The notes under the pieces were generated by a model. That model did no database searches, had not been told where the DNA came from, and worked only from the letters and a program-made list of their open reading frames with translations. Position numbers and translations under genes: made by a program. Positions 34,633-43,959 of a stretch of DNA of 64,000 nucleotides are shown piece by piece. Position 1 is the stretch's first letter, and each line of letters starts with the position of its first letter. Location: assembly GCA_020555605.1 (NCBI GenBank), contig JAJCJC010000001.1:372001-436000 (forward strand). The letters run 5' to 3'. The stretch is from a bacterium 210917-SL.2.15 (GTDB taxonomy: Bacteria > Bacillota > Clostridia > Oscillospirales > Oscillospiraceae).

Positions 34633-34775
34633 AATTACTCACCTCATATATCATTATTATAATGAAGGAAAAGAGCAAATACAATGGAGATGTGTTTCAC
34701 TTTTTTCAAAAAAGTCAACTATCAGGAAACACTCAAGGCGCGCAGTACGAAAAAATACGTATTTGTGGGTTCATG

Positions 34776-35168
34776 TTATAGATGTTCAAATTTATAGCCG
34801 ATCCCGGCGACACTCTCAATGTAGTTTGGAAGATCCGATTCAAAACGCAATTTCTTACGCAGCTTACTTATATGATTATGAATTGCTTTTCTCGAATAGA
34901 AATCACAATCCTCTTTCCAAACCAAATCGGTAATCAGTTCGTAAGTAAAAACACGTTTGGGATTGGCAATGAGTAATGCCAGTATATCAAACTCCTTACT
35001 TGTCAGGTTGATCATCCGTTCCCTAACCCTGACAGTACGATGTTCCAGGCATAGATAAAGCTCGCCTTCTTGTATTTCTGTAAGAGGATTCTTCTCTGCA
35101 GCAAAGGAAGTGTGACAGGAATTGAATACCGTTCCATGACAGACTCCTTGTTCCAAAATATATTGCAT
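34776..35168 (-). CDS. Winged-helix regulator without receiver domain, copy 2
   Basis: The same 130-residue protein as at 23127, with only a handful of substitutions. It has the same puzzle upstream: GGAGGTGATGATATA and an ATG (35261-35263) that opens MGH-stop, then an open, conserved -1 frame into this gene. Before the IME arrived the two copies were only about 3.5 kb apart, flanking the ABC/XRE unit. Confidence 0.8.
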   Translation of the reverse strand: MQYILEQGVCHGTVFNSCHTSFAAEKNPLTEIQEGELYLCLEHRTVRVRERMINLTSKEFDILALLIANPKRVFTYELITDLVWKEDCDFYSRKAIHNHISKLRKKLRFESDLPNYIESVAGIGYKFEHL

Positions 35169-35298
35169 TAGAGCATTCTTTTGTTCCTCGTTAAGAAGTA
35201 GAAATAACTTTTCTCCAATCTGTTTACCGGATTCTTCTATATCAAAAACAGCTAATGTCCCATTATATCATCACCTCCGTATTTTAATAAATTTAGCC

Positions 35299-36845
35299 AT
35301 GAGCAAAACTCCACACATTCAGTATTTATGCGGGTTTGCGAGGCATGGCAACCTCATTAATCACTTCAAATTTATAGTAACAATCAGCTCCAAATGGTAT
35401 AATTAAGTTGTCAAAATCAATTCACCGAAAGGAGCTGATTGTTATCTATCGTCAAGAAATTTTGAAAGACATTCGTCTTTTCACTTCACAACCAGTTGCA
35501 AAGTTTTATGATTCTCTTTTTCTGAATCTTGATTTATCCTTTGTTCCGGAATTTCCCAAGACAGGAAGGAAAGGCTTTTCAAATCACGCTATGATTTGTT
35601 CCTTTATTGTCATGAAATGCGAAGGTTTCTCCATGATTTCCGATCTTGTCGATTATCTTCACAATAATCTTCTGATTGCGCATTTTTGTGGCTTTGATAT
35701 TTCTCGTCCACTTCCTTCTTATTGGACTTTTGATCGCTTCCTGAAAAATTTCGATAACAAAGTTCTCTCTGAAATCATGAAAACTCAGGTGTTATTCCTT
35801 TCTAAAGAAGGTATTGTAGACACTTCTTTTATTGGCTTAGATTCAACCCCTGTCTCTGCAAATACTTCACAGAATAATCCGAAATCTTTTCTCTCAAATA
35901 AGTTTAAACCCGGAAATCAACCAAGGGCGGATTCGGATTGTAGACTCGGCGTCCACACTGCATCCAATCAAACGAACGAGAAAAAATATGAATTCTATTG
36001 GGGCTATAAAAATCATGTCCTTGTAGACTGTATTTCAGGTCTTCCTATTTATGAAATGACCACAACCGCGGAAGTTCATGATGCTACCGTCGCTTTAGAT
36101 ATCCTTGCTGCTACCCATTCCTTTCAACCAATAACGGACTGCACATTCCTTGCCGACAAAGGTTACGATGTCAAAAATATCTACAATCAGGTTAAGGATC
36201 TTTACAATGGAGAATGTATCATTCCATTAAACAAACGTAATTCCAAAAATCCGAAACTTCTTCCTCAAGGGAATCCCATTTGCGAAGCAGGGCTTGCCAT
36301 GTGGAAGGATGGTAAGTTTTCCGATTGTGGTCGTACCCGTCAAAAGTTTTGTTGTCCTCTAAAATCAAGTAAAGATACCGTTTGCCCATGCCACCACAAA
36401 AATTTCTATAATGGTAAAAAGCATCGTGGCTGTACGAAATATCTCACCATTCCTGATGATTTAAGGCTTTCCATTGATAGGGACAGCAAATATTTTGAAA
36501 GTAATTATTCACTCCGCACAGAATGTGAACGCTATAATTCGCGTTTTAAAAATACTGGTCAGGAGCGGATGTGGGTGAGAAATAAAGCGTCTGTTACAAA
36601 CTTAAACACACTTGCCCATATCAGTTTACTGGCAGTTGCCGTTGCCGCAATCACTAGACATTCCGGTCAGTCTTATCGCAAACTAAAAACAATAAAACGA
36701 ATTGCTTGATTAAAAAATTCTCATAGTCTTATGATTTCGTAAGTTTTGGACTTACGTTAGCTTTGCTGTGCCATAAAATCGTAACTTCAAACTTTATGGA
36801 AACTAACTGCCACGTCCTACTTTTGAATTAATGTGTTTTGCTCAT
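35299..36845. mobile_element. Insertion sequence, IS1182/IS4-like
   Basis: Terminal inverted repeats start ATGAGCAAAAC at both ends (35299-35309; 36835-36845 reversed). The flanks share AATAAATTTA, a possible target duplication a few bases outside. One transposase gene fills it. A local inverted repeat TAACAATCAGCTCC/GGAGCTGATTGTTA surrounds the transposase start. Confidence 0.7.
35408..36709 (+). CDS. DDE transposase
   Basis: The protein (433 residues from TTG) has FIGLDSTPVSAN, FYWGYKNHVLVDCISGLP, FLADKGYD and RTECERYNSRFKNTGQERM, the DDE/RNase H-fold pattern of IS1182/IS4-related transposases. There is a cysteine-rich insert (CCPLKSSKDTVCPCH). The start may be slightly downstream, because AAAGGAG lies at codons 8-10. 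The frame is intact, so the IS may be active. Confidence 0.88.
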   Translation: MSKSIHRKELIVIYRQEILKDIRLFTSQPVAKFYDSLFLNLDLSFVPEFPKTGRKGFSNHAMICSFIVMKCEGFSMISDLVDYLHNNLLIAHFCGFDISRPLPSYWTFDRFLKNFDNKVLSEIMKTQVLFLSKEGIVDTSFIGLDSTPVSANTSQNNPKSFLSNKFKPGNQPRADSDCRLGVHTASNQTNEKKYEFYWGYKNHVLVDCISGLPIYEMTTTAEVHDATVALDILAATHSFQPITDCTFLADKGYDVKNIYNQVKDLYNGECIIPLNKRNSKNPKLLPQGNPICEAGLAMWKDGKFSDCGRTRQKFCCPLKSSKDTVCPCHHKNFYNGKKHRGCTKYLTIPDDLRLSIDRDSKYFESNYSLRTECERYNSRFKNTGQERMWVRNKASVTNLNTLAHISLLAVAVAAITRHSGQSYRKLKTIKRIA

Positions 36846-36865
36846 CTCTATAATAAATTTATTGA

Positions 36866-37123
36866 TTAGAGTTCAATTCTTACTTTCGATGGTTTATCTT
36901 CACAATAGGTAACTTTAATCGTTGTTCCCTTGTCAGGGACTTTGTTTCCTGCGCCAATCCATTTCCGGCAGATGTAATCTTTTCCGTCTATCGTATATTT
37001 GACCTTGATAATATGCGGAAAGGCTGCGCCATCCATAGCGTGAGCGCGGACAGGTTTACGATTCACTTTTAACCACCATTGTTTTGTAACTGAAATTACA
37101 GTTCCCATTGTTTCTTTTTCCAT
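36866..37123 (-). CDS. Small beta-rich conserved protein
   Basis: This 85-residue protein contains KVKYTIDGKDYICRKWIGAG and VPDKGTTIKVTYCEDKPSKVRIEL; it resembles small DUF proteins that accompany ABC transporter operons. No motif gives a reaction. It lies downstream of the membrane-protein remnant and may be the last gene of a former operon. Confidence 0.65.
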   Translation of the reverse strand: MEKETMGTVISVTKQWWLKVNRKPVRAHAMDGAAFPHIIKVKYTIDGKDYICRKWIGAGNKVPDKGTTIKVTYCEDKPSKVRIEL

Positions 37124-37171
37124 AAGTTATACCTCCGATGATATTTTTGATTGATGATACCTATTTTCTGT

Positions 37172-37292
37172 TCAATCATTTCTTTGTTTGTAGTAAATGT
37201 GGAACGCTGCTTCGCCGGTGGCCGCCAACTGCACCAGAATCAGCACAGCGAACAGACCGAAGCTCTCATAGTAGAACAGTTCATTCCAAAAA
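37172..37292 (-). pseudogene. Remnant of the repeated small membrane protein (copy 1)
   Basis: It encodes only the C-terminal part ELFYYESFGLFAVLILVQLAATG...YYKQRND of the protein that is complete at 40842 and 43960. It is cut at about 37292. It shows the same sequence was once followed here by other genes. Confidence 0.75.
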
Positions 37293-37697
37293 TATAGTCT
37301 GTTCAAATGATGCCATTTATTGTATTCTAAATTTGTAGGTAAGCTGAACGGGTAACTTACCAAGGGATAGCGGCAACAGATGTCTATCTAACCATACTAC
37401 CATTGAGATCGAAAAGTATGAATTGAAGAGTACAATAATAGGGTTGATTGAGGATCAACTTTTATTTTTTGTACCTTCATGTTAGAAGCCGTTGTGGACT
37501 ATTACCTAAAAATAATAGATATAACACAAAGAGAATTATTCAATCTGTCCAAGCATAACAGGAAGGAAAAGATTGAAATTCCATAGGTAGTGGCTTCGTT
37601 GACGCGACTAAGTTCAATACGGAAAAATCGGTCTGCAGGTGTGTCAAACAGAAGACACTATTTTTTTATATCTGAGACCGATTGTTTCCGATACAAT
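37293..37697. other. Gene-free stretch
   Basis: About 400 AT-rich bases between the remnant and the VanZ-like gene. I find no convincing gene, only short open frames and a hairpin TTGATTGAGGATCAA near 37443-37457. Confidence 0.4.
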
Positions 37698-38321
37698 TTA
37701 TGGAACATTCAGCACATCATGGACAAACCAAGTCTGAGCCGTGACCATAATGGCAAATGTGCAAATAGCAAAGAGAAGTACTTCAGCCACAGCATTGACA
37801 CGGCTGGATTGAAGTTGCTTTTTCAGATTGGCAGGCAAGATTCTTGACAGCAGACAATAAACTAAAAATCCAATACAGGCTCCAGCGGTATTTGTCATCA
37901 AGTCATTGATGTCGGAAGAACCCCAGCCAAACATCTGGACAATTTCAACAGCCAAAGAAAACAGAAAGCCAGTCAATGCAACCGTCTTCATGTGATGATA
38001 TTTCTTGTACAGCAGCGGCAGGAAAAATCCCAACGGGACAAACAGAATAATATTCAGAATGGTATCAATTGGCCCAGTTATCATACCGATAAATGGAGTC
38101 CAAGAAATGTTCGGGCGAAAGGTCATTGTGCTTGTAAAGCCGATGCCTGTGACGGTCAAAAGTCCGAATAAATAATAACCAAAAACAAACACTGCAGCGG
38201 TATGGAGAAAACTTTGTGTTCTCCCCAATTTTTTGAGCCACAAGAAATACAGTACGAAGACTGGAACCATAAACACATACCCACTAATTGAGCGGATGAG
38301 AATATCAGAAATTGGTATCAT
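37698..38321 (-). CDS. VanZ-family membrane protein
   Basis: The family signature is present: SWTPFIGMITGPIDTILNIILFVPLGFFLPLLY and AVEIVQMFGWGSSDINDLMTNTAGACIGF, with about five membrane helices. VanZ itself gives low-level teicoplanin resistance. I start at MIPISDILIR (207 residues) because AAGGAGATAATA precedes it; the longer frame overlaps the KTR gene. It is the last gene of the YtrA-type operon. Confidence 0.85.
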   Translation of the reverse strand: MIPISDILIRSISGYVFMVPVFVLYFLWLKKLGRTQSFLHTAAVFVFGYYLFGLLTVTGIGFTSTMTFRPNISWTPFIGMITGPIDTILNIILFVPLGFFLPLLYKKYHHMKTVALTGFLFSLAVEIVQMFGWGSSDINDLMTNTAGACIGFLVYCLLSRILPANLKKQLQSSRVNAVAEVLLFAICTFAIMVTAQTWFVHDVLNVP

Positions 38322-38401
38322 TATTATCTCCTTGTCAAATTCAAATTTATTGCCCATTCCAGCATTGAGCATTTTCTCATAAAGCAAACAGAATACTGTC
38401 A

Positions 38402-38581
38402 TTAGTAACGACGGTATTCCCATAATGCTAATCGTAAGTCTAATTGTTCAATGTCGATTAGACATTCACTTTTACATTTTGGACAAAAGAGAGGAAAATT
38501 TTTAAGTACGGTATCTTCCCGAATTTTGTCGCGTGTTTTATTCCCGCAGACTGGGCAGCGGATGAACTCTGTTTTCTCCAT
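38402..38581 (-). CDS. Cysteine-rich KTR-domain protein
   Basis: The 59-residue protein has two CxxC pairs: CPVCGNKTRDKIREDTVL and CPKCKSECLIDIEQ. The KTR type is a small zinc-binding protein found beside VanZ in such islands. The start follows GGAGTGAACAAT. It is coupled to the upstream 37-residue gene. Confidence 0.88.
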   Translation of the reverse strand: MEKTEFIRCPVCGNKTRDKIREDTVLKNFPLFCPKCKSECLIDIEQLDLRLALWEYRRY

Positions 38582-38586
38582 ATTGT

Positions 38587-38700
38587 TCACTCCGAATTGC
38601 GATCATTCTTTTTCTTATCCCGATATTTCCGTATGAGTTTATTACGGATAGGAACGCCAACACCAATCAAAAGCACAACTGCCAAAATTGTGAAATCCAT
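38587..38700 (-). CDS. 37-residue membrane peptide
   Basis: MDFTILAVVLLIGVGVPIRN then a basic tail ending KKKNDRNSE: one helix. GAGGTGATTGT precedes its ATG. It lies between the ABC permease and the KTR gene. It may be an accessory to the transporter. Confidence 0.7.
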   Translation of the reverse strand: MDFTILAVVLLIGVGVPIRNKLIRKYRDKKKNDRNSE

Positions 38701-38709
38701 ACAATCACC

Positions 38710-39360
38710 TCACATTTCCTTATTCTTCATAACCCGAATGGACAAGAAGATTGAAACCGCATACATCACGACAATAGCAAAAACCGCAAGGAAAACGAGA
38801 AGTATCGGAGAAGATTCAACGACTGAAATAATTGAGTTCCCGATAGCTGGCATTTTAGAGAGAAGAAGTAAAGTCACCAAAAAACCGGCCACTGGAATAT
38901 ACATAAATACCCGTCCTTTGATTGAGCCGTACTTGTAATATCCCGGAATCTGGAACACGGTATAGAGTGCAAATAAGAATACTCCTGCAATAGCGGCAGT
39001 TACAATATCAAATACGCCAACTGTTTCACCCAGCACTTTCAAGACAAGCGGCTGTGCAATCAAAGAAATAATCAAGGAAAGAAGCCCCATTGCAAGGACA
39101 AAAACATAGCGTCCGATCACAAGCTCGCTTTTACGAACAGGTAAAATACCAAACAGACGATCCATGCTGTTTTTTTCTGTGATGGAAAAGGTATATCCCG
39201 TCGTCATGGCAATAAAGCACATAGCAAATGATACCCCTGTCAGCAAAGAACGATTGATTGCGGCAAACACAATCGGCAGGAGCAGGGTAAAGCAAATCGT
39301 CTTAAAATATGGTTTTACCAATGCAATATCTAATTTTGTGGATTTCAAAATATTACTCAT
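38710..39360 (-). CDS. ABC-2 family permease
   Basis: This 216-residue membrane protein of the ABC2_membrane_5 kind has MSNILKSTKLDIALVKPYFK and six hydrophobic segments, with ITEKNSMDRLFGILPVRKSELVIGRY between helices. It pairs with the ATPase gene that overlaps it by 8 bases. It is regulated by a GntR/YtrA-type protein. Confidence 0.88.
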   Translation of the reverse strand: MSNILKSTKLDIALVKPYFKTICFTLLLPIVFAAINRSLLTGVSFAMCFIAMTTGYTFSITEKNSMDRLFGILPVRKSELVIGRYVFVLAMGLLSLIISLIAQPLVLKVLGETVGVFDIVTAAIAGVFLFALYTVFQIPGYYKYGSIKGRVFMYIPVAGFLVTLLLLSKMPAIGNSIISVVESSPILLVFLAVFAIVVMYAVSIFLSIRVMKNKEM

Positions 39361-40213
39361 AATCGTCACCTTTCTTGCTTGTAAACACTACAATTTCATC
39401 AATGGTGGCAGGATCAACGGTCAGGTTAGGGAAACCGCTAATATCTTCGGTTTTCATCAGAGCCTCAAATCCCGTAGGGAATGTACGAATACCAGCCGCC
39501 TTATTTTTCAGATCATCGGACAGTTCCTCAATTCCACCTTTTACAATGCGGAACATATCTACAAAATCATCTTTGCTGCCAGTAAAGTACAGCTCGCCAT
39601 AACTGATGTAGGTAATATAATCGGCTGCACGCTCCAAATCGCCTGTGATATGGGTGGAGAACAAAACACTATGCTCGCCATCTTCAATATACTCTGAAAG
39701 AATTTTCAAAAGTTCATCTCTGGAAACCGGATCAAGTCCACTGGTCGGCTCGTCGAGGATCAGCAGCTTGGCGTCGTATGAAAACGCACAGGCAAGCATT
39801 AACTTCATCTGCATACCTTTGGAAAGTTCTTTTACCTTTTTGGTTGGTGCAATGTGAAATTTCCGTAACATATCCGCAAATTTCTGGCTGTCCCAATTTG
39901 GATAAAATACCGAAATGGATTTTTCAACCTGCGACACTTTCCAATCATCACTGAAATAATTTGTATCGAAAACAACGCCCAGCTCTGATTTTACTTTTTG
40001 TTCTTCTGCGATATTATCCAGCCCCATCACTTTGACTGTGCCACCGGTGCGCTTGAGCATATTCAAAATCAGTTTGATTGTCGTTGTTTTGCCAGAACCA
40101 TTCGGGCCAATCAAGCCCATAATATATCCCTTTGGCAAAGTAAAGCTGATATTGTGAAGCTGAAAAGAATCAAAAGATTTTGAAAGATTCGTTACCTCTA
40201 AATAATTAGTCAT
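39353..40213 (-). CDS. ABC transporter ATP-binding protein (YtrB-like)
   Basis: Walker A GPNGSGKTTTIKLIL, signature LSKGMQMKLMLACA and Walker B LLILDEPTSGLD, 286 residues. It overlaps both neighbours by a few bases, so it is tightly coupled with the regulator and the permease. Confidence 0.93.
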   Translation of the reverse strand: MTNYLEVTNLSKSFDSFQLHNISFTLPKGYIMGLIGPNGSGKTTTIKLILNMLKRTGGTVKVMGLDNIAEEQKVKSELGVVFDTNYFSDDWKVSQVEKSISVFYPNWDSQKFADMLRKFHIAPTKKVKELSKGMQMKLMLACAFSYDAKLLILDEPTSGLDPVSRDELLKILSEYIEDGEHSVLFSTHITGDLERAADYITYISYGELYFTGSKDDFVDMFRIVKGGIEELSDDLKNKAAGIRTFPTGFEALMKTEDISGFPNLTVDPATIDEIVVFTSKKGDDYE

Positions 40214-40589
40214 CTGTTTTTACCTCCGTTAAAATGTCCAAAAGGCGATGTAATTCCTCTGTGGATAGATTTGCCATTCTTGCAGCTTTTATTGCTTCGG
40301 TGAGATTGTTTTCTACTTTGCAAATAAGCTGCTCCTTAATCAGTTCTGAACCAGACCCCATTACGAAACATCCACGCCCCTGCACATTTTTAACAAAGCC
40401 CTCTTGCTCTAATTCTGTGTATGCCTTTGTCACTGTTAAGACGCTGATCTTTAAGTCTTTGGCAAGTGTTCTAAGGGAGGGCAAAGTTTCTTCGGCTTGA
40501 AGCTCGCCAGATAAAATAGCCGCCTTGATCTGCTGTTTAATCTGCTCGTATATGGGGACGCCAGATACATTTGAAATAATCAGTTTCAT
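40206..40589 (-). CDS. GntR-family (YtrA-type) regulator
   Basis: This short GntR protein (127 residues) has the HTH SGELQAEETLPSLRTLAKDLKIS and TVTKAYTELEQEGFVKNVQGRGCFV and no large effector domain. YtrA of Bacillus senses cell-wall antibiotics and controls an ABC exporter; the same arrangement here suggests the same job. The start follows GGAGGATGCAGCA. Confidence 0.9.
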   Translation of the reverse strand: MKLIISNVSGVPIYEQIKQQIKAAILSGELQAEETLPSLRTLAKDLKISVLTVTKAYTELEQEGFVKNVQGRGCFVMGSGSELIKEQLICKVENNLTEAIKAARMANLSTEELHRLLDILTEVKTDD

Positions 40590-40841
40590 TGCTGCATCCT
40601 CCGTGTGTTTTAACTGTTGTGTATAACAGTATAACATGCAAGGCTCCAAAAAGCAATATAGTTTAAGAAAAGTTCATAATAGCAAAAATTGGTCGGGATA
40701 ATAAAATTACTATCCTGACCAATTTCTTTTAACAGGAAGTGCCTATTTCATCCGCTAATATTCCATCCAACTTTATTCCATAAAAAACACCCCGCCTAAT
40801 CAGTTCCGGGATATTTACCAGAGTAGTAATGAGGCTGTATT

Positions 40842-41099
40842 TTACTTTCTTTGTTTGCAGTAAATGCGGAACGCTGCTGCGCCAGTGGCTGCCAACTGTA
40901 CCAGAAGCAGCACAGCAAACAGACCGAAACTCTCATAGTAGAACAGTTCATCCCAAAACAGGAGAACATCACAGAGGGCAGTCAAGGCAACCGTCCAGCG
41001 GATGTGCCGGGCCAGCCATTGCCGGAACACCAGCACAAGGACAACGGGCGGTACGATCAGCAGCGCCAGATTCAAAATCAAGGTCGGGGTCAGTTCCAT
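40842..41099 (-). CDS. Repeated small membrane protein (copy 2)
   Basis: The 85-residue protein (MELTPTLILNLALLIVPP…) has two or three helices and ends YCKQRK. I do not recognise the family. It is close to identical with the copy at 43960 and preceded by the same promoter box. No ABC genes follow this copy, so it looks like a solo unit left by rearrangement. Confidence 0.75.
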   Translation of the reverse strand: MELTPTLILNLALLIVPPVVLVLVFRQWLARHIRWTVALTALCDVLLFWDELFYYESFGLFAVLLLVQLAATGAAAFRIYCKQRK

Positions 41100-41122
41100 T
41101 GCGTCGCCTCCTCACTTTTGTT

Positions 41123-41220
41123 GATAAGGGTATTGTAAAACCCCAATGTCAGCGAAGTGTTACAGCGGCTAAGAAATTTCAATGAAAATCGGGGTGAAAT
41201 GTTACAACGCTCGGACACTT
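41123..41220 (-). promoter_or_regulatory. Promoter box, copy A
   Basis: This ~100-bp repeat unit ends in TACAAT on the minus strand, before the small membrane protein gene. The half-sites are mutated relative to copies B-D (ggcgaagtgtt / cccaatgtca). Confidence 0.65.
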
Positions 41221-41243
41221 TTATATTAGTTGGGTCTACTTCC

Positions 41244-43274
41244 TTAGTCTACAATCCGTAATCTCTCAACCAACGGAGTTTTTTGTAAACTGTAAAAAGC
41301 GGAAATAGTAATCATCAAAATAATCAGAACCACCACAATGCAATATACAGTAAACAATGCTAATGGAAATGTATATGACAAATAGAAAATCCCTGCACTT
41401 ATCAAGCCTTTTATCAATATCTGCCCTAAAATAATTCCCAATATCAGAGTAAGTATCAAGCTTCCTATCGCCAATACACAACTTTCGCATAGTGCCATTT
41501 TTTCTGTTTGTTTCCTAGTCATACCGATGGATTGAAACATAGCGTATTCCCGCTTTTTTGTTGCTATATTTGTAATGATTGTACTTGCGAAAGTAATGAT
41601 ACTAAAAAGCAGCAAGAATAGTGTTACGCCTATGATAGATATTCCTACCTGCCTTATAGTAGCTTCTTTTGAAGCAATCGCTTCTTGCATAGTCGTCAGT
41701 GTTAATCCATCTGACATATCCACTAATTTCTCTAAAGATATTGTGGTGTGTTCCAATCCGGTATCATTTGCCTTTACAATCAACCTAATAGAAACATTAA
41801 AAGAAACCGAATTTTCTGCTATCAATTCAGTGGGCATTAAAAACCAGCCGCCATAAATTGCTGTATTTGAATACAGATCACCATCTAATATGCCTCCCAC
41901 TGTATAAGTTTTTTGGGTGCCATCCCCAAATGTAAATTCTACTGTATCGCCTTTAGAAATACCTTCTACACCATTTACAGCAACGATCTGGTTAGATTGA
42001 ACAAGCTGTTGGTAATCCAAATCGCCTGATTCGCTGAATTGCTGAATAGAAGCAAAGTCATTAGCGGTAATAATAGAAAGTTGATCTTTGCCTGTGCTAT
42101 TTTTCCCTGCCCAACTAATATCTGTTTCAACAACTTGCTTTATATTGCTAATGTTTGGAAACTCCATTATCTTTTGTTTGAAGTTTTCAATCTCTGAAAC
42201 TTTCTCGCTGTATTTACCAGTGGTTTCAATCGCAAATTGTCCATACTGGTAGACATCTTTCTTTACAATAGACTCTGGATCAATGGAAGCGGTGTATGTC
42301 GCAGCTAAGACGAATAAAAGCCCGCTTAGGCCCAAAGAAAGCACAGAAACTAAAATGCTTTTCCAGTGTGATGTTATGCTTATGATTGCTAGCCCCAAAG
42401 AAGATAATTTTCGTTTTTCTTTGTTAGTAACCTTACAATCAAAGCGTTCCATCATATATTTGCTGGAAAGGATCGGGGAAATGCTGAGGGCTATTTTTGT
42501 AGGTCTATTTAACGATACTTTTACAACGAAATTGATGATAAGACTAATGATTATCCCCCAGAATACCGCAGCGATCCAATCCCAACCATCAGGTTGCAAC
42601 AAATATCCAGCAAGGCCGCCAATCAGTAGACCAATCGGAACCCCAATTCTACATAAAATTTTTCTTTCGTAGCGGATGATTTTCTTTGTTTGCTGCTGTG
42701 TCATTCCGACAGTACGAAGCTGCCCAAATTGCCGCACTTGATTTACAACAGATAAATAGAAAACATTGTAAATTACTAAAGCACTCACAATTATAATGAA
42801 GATTGCCACCCCCATAAGAACCATGTTTTTCTGATTTAATAGTCCTCCGTTGGGCAAACTATCCATGAATAAGTCGTTTCTTGTTACATGATGAATGTCA
42901 TATTTTGAAGATATATTATCGACCGCAGAAGAAAAACCATATTGCGTCATTTTTGTGGCATCAACAATGGTAATTGAAGCATCGTACCCGTTTTCTGTTT
43001 CAGTTACTTTGATGGATTCGATATTTTCCTCTGAATACAACAACTCAATTTGCTGCTGGGAAAGATCATAAAAAACAACTTGTGGCTGCCCTTCTGCCAT
43101 TCTATCTTTTGTAGTTTCATATCCGCTTTCAAACATAATCAACATCATGAGTAGTGCTGTTGCAAAGACTATCGTAGTAAGCGAGAAACCCTTTTTAACT
43201 CGGTTTTTATCTATATCGTTTTTAGCAATTTTTTTCGTGATAGCACTGGTATCATTCTCAAAAGGCCATGTCAT
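41244..43274 (-). CDS. FtsX/MacB-type ABC permease
   Basis: This 676-residue permease has an N-terminal helix after MTWPFENDTSAITKKIAK, a large extracytoplasmic domain, and two FtsX domains (…VFYLSVVNQVRQFGQLRTVGM and …TNIATKKREYAMFQSIGMTRKQ). With the ATPase at 43289 it forms a MacB/BceB-like system of the sort that detects or removes peptide antibiotics. It lies last in its unit. Confidence 0.9.
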   Translation of the reverse strand: MTWPFENDTSAITKKIAKNDIDKNRVKKGFSLTTIVFATALLMMLIMFESGYETTKDRMAEGQPQVVFYDLSQQQIELLYSEENIESIKVTETENGYDASITIVDATKMTQYGFSSAVDNISSKYDIHHVTRNDLFMDSLPNGGLLNQKNMVLMGVAIFIIIVSALVIYNVFYLSVVNQVRQFGQLRTVGMTQQQTKKIIRYERKILCRIGVPIGLLIGGLAGYLLQPDGWDWIAAVFWGIIISLIINFVVKVSLNRPTKIALSISPILSSKYMMERFDCKVTNKEKRKLSSLGLAIISITSHWKSILVSVLSLGLSGLLFVLAATYTASIDPESIVKKDVYQYGQFAIETTGKYSEKVSEIENFKQKIMEFPNISNIKQVVETDISWAGKNSTGKDQLSIITANDFASIQQFSESGDLDYQQLVQSNQIVAVNGVEGISKGDTVEFTFGDGTQKTYTVGGILDGDLYSNTAIYGGWFLMPTELIAENSVSFNVSIRLIVKANDTGLEHTTISLEKLVDMSDGLTLTTMQEAIASKEATIRQVGISIIGVTLFLLLFSIITFASTIITNIATKKREYAMFQSIGMTRKQTEKMALCESCVLAIGSLILTLILGIILGQILIKGLISAGIFYLSYTFPLALFTVYCIVVVLIILMITISAFYSLQKTPLVERLRIVD

Positions 43275-43288
43275 AGCCTACCACCTCC

Positions 43289-43954
43289 TTATTCCACAAT
43301 CTTGCCGTCCTCAATGCGGACAATCCGATCTGCAAGGCGGGCTATGTCGTCATTGTGGGTAATCATCACAACAGTTTGCCGGAACTCCGCACTGGTACGC
43401 TTGATAAGCCCCAGCACCTCGGCACTGGTCTTGCTGTCAAGGTTGCCGGTCGGCTCGTCGGCCAGCACAATAGCCGGTTTGGTAATCAGGGCGCGGGCAA
43501 TCGCCACACGCTGCTGCTGTCCGCCGGAAAGATTGTTCGGCATATTTTTCAGTTTATCTTCCAGTCCCAGCAGGTGAACGATCTCGTCCAAAAACTTCTG
43601 ATCCACCGTGTCCCCGTCCAGCTCCACCGGCAGGACAATGTTCTCATACACATTCAGAATGGGAACAAGGTTATAGTTCTGGAAGATAAAGCCGATGTTG
43701 CGGCGGCGAAAGATGGTAAGCTGTTCGTCGTTCATCTTCGACAGTTCTTTGTCCCGGACAATCACATTGCCAGAAGTAGGGGTGTCCAGCCCGCCCATCA
43801 TGTGAAGCAGGGTAGACTTGCCGCTGCCGGAGGTTCCCACAACGGCCACAAATTCGCCGTCCTCCACGGAGAAGTTCACACCGTCAAGGGCGCGGGTGAT
43901 GTTCGGCTCTGTGCCGTAATACTTTTTCAGGTCGATAGTCTGTAAAATGCTCAT
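43289..43954 (-). CDS. ABC transporter ATP-binding protein (LolD/MacB/BceA-like)
   Basis: Walker A GTSGSGKSTLLHMMGG, signature NLSGGQQQRVAIARAL and Walker B VLADEPTGNLD; 221 residues. The start at 43954 follows AAAGGATTG. It is placed between the small membrane protein and the permease. Confidence 0.95.
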   Translation of the reverse strand: MSILQTIDLKKYYGTEPNITRALDGVNFSVEDGEFVAVVGTSGSGKSTLLHMMGGLDTPTSGNVIVRDKELSKMNDEQLTIFRRRNIGFIFQNYNLVPILNVYENIVLPVELDGDTVDQKFLDEIVHLLGLEDKLKNMPNNLSGGQQQRVAIARALITKPAIVLADEPTGNLDSKTSAEVLGLIKRTSAEFRQTVVMITHNDDIARLADRIVRIEDGKIVE

Positions 43955-43959
43955 AAAAT

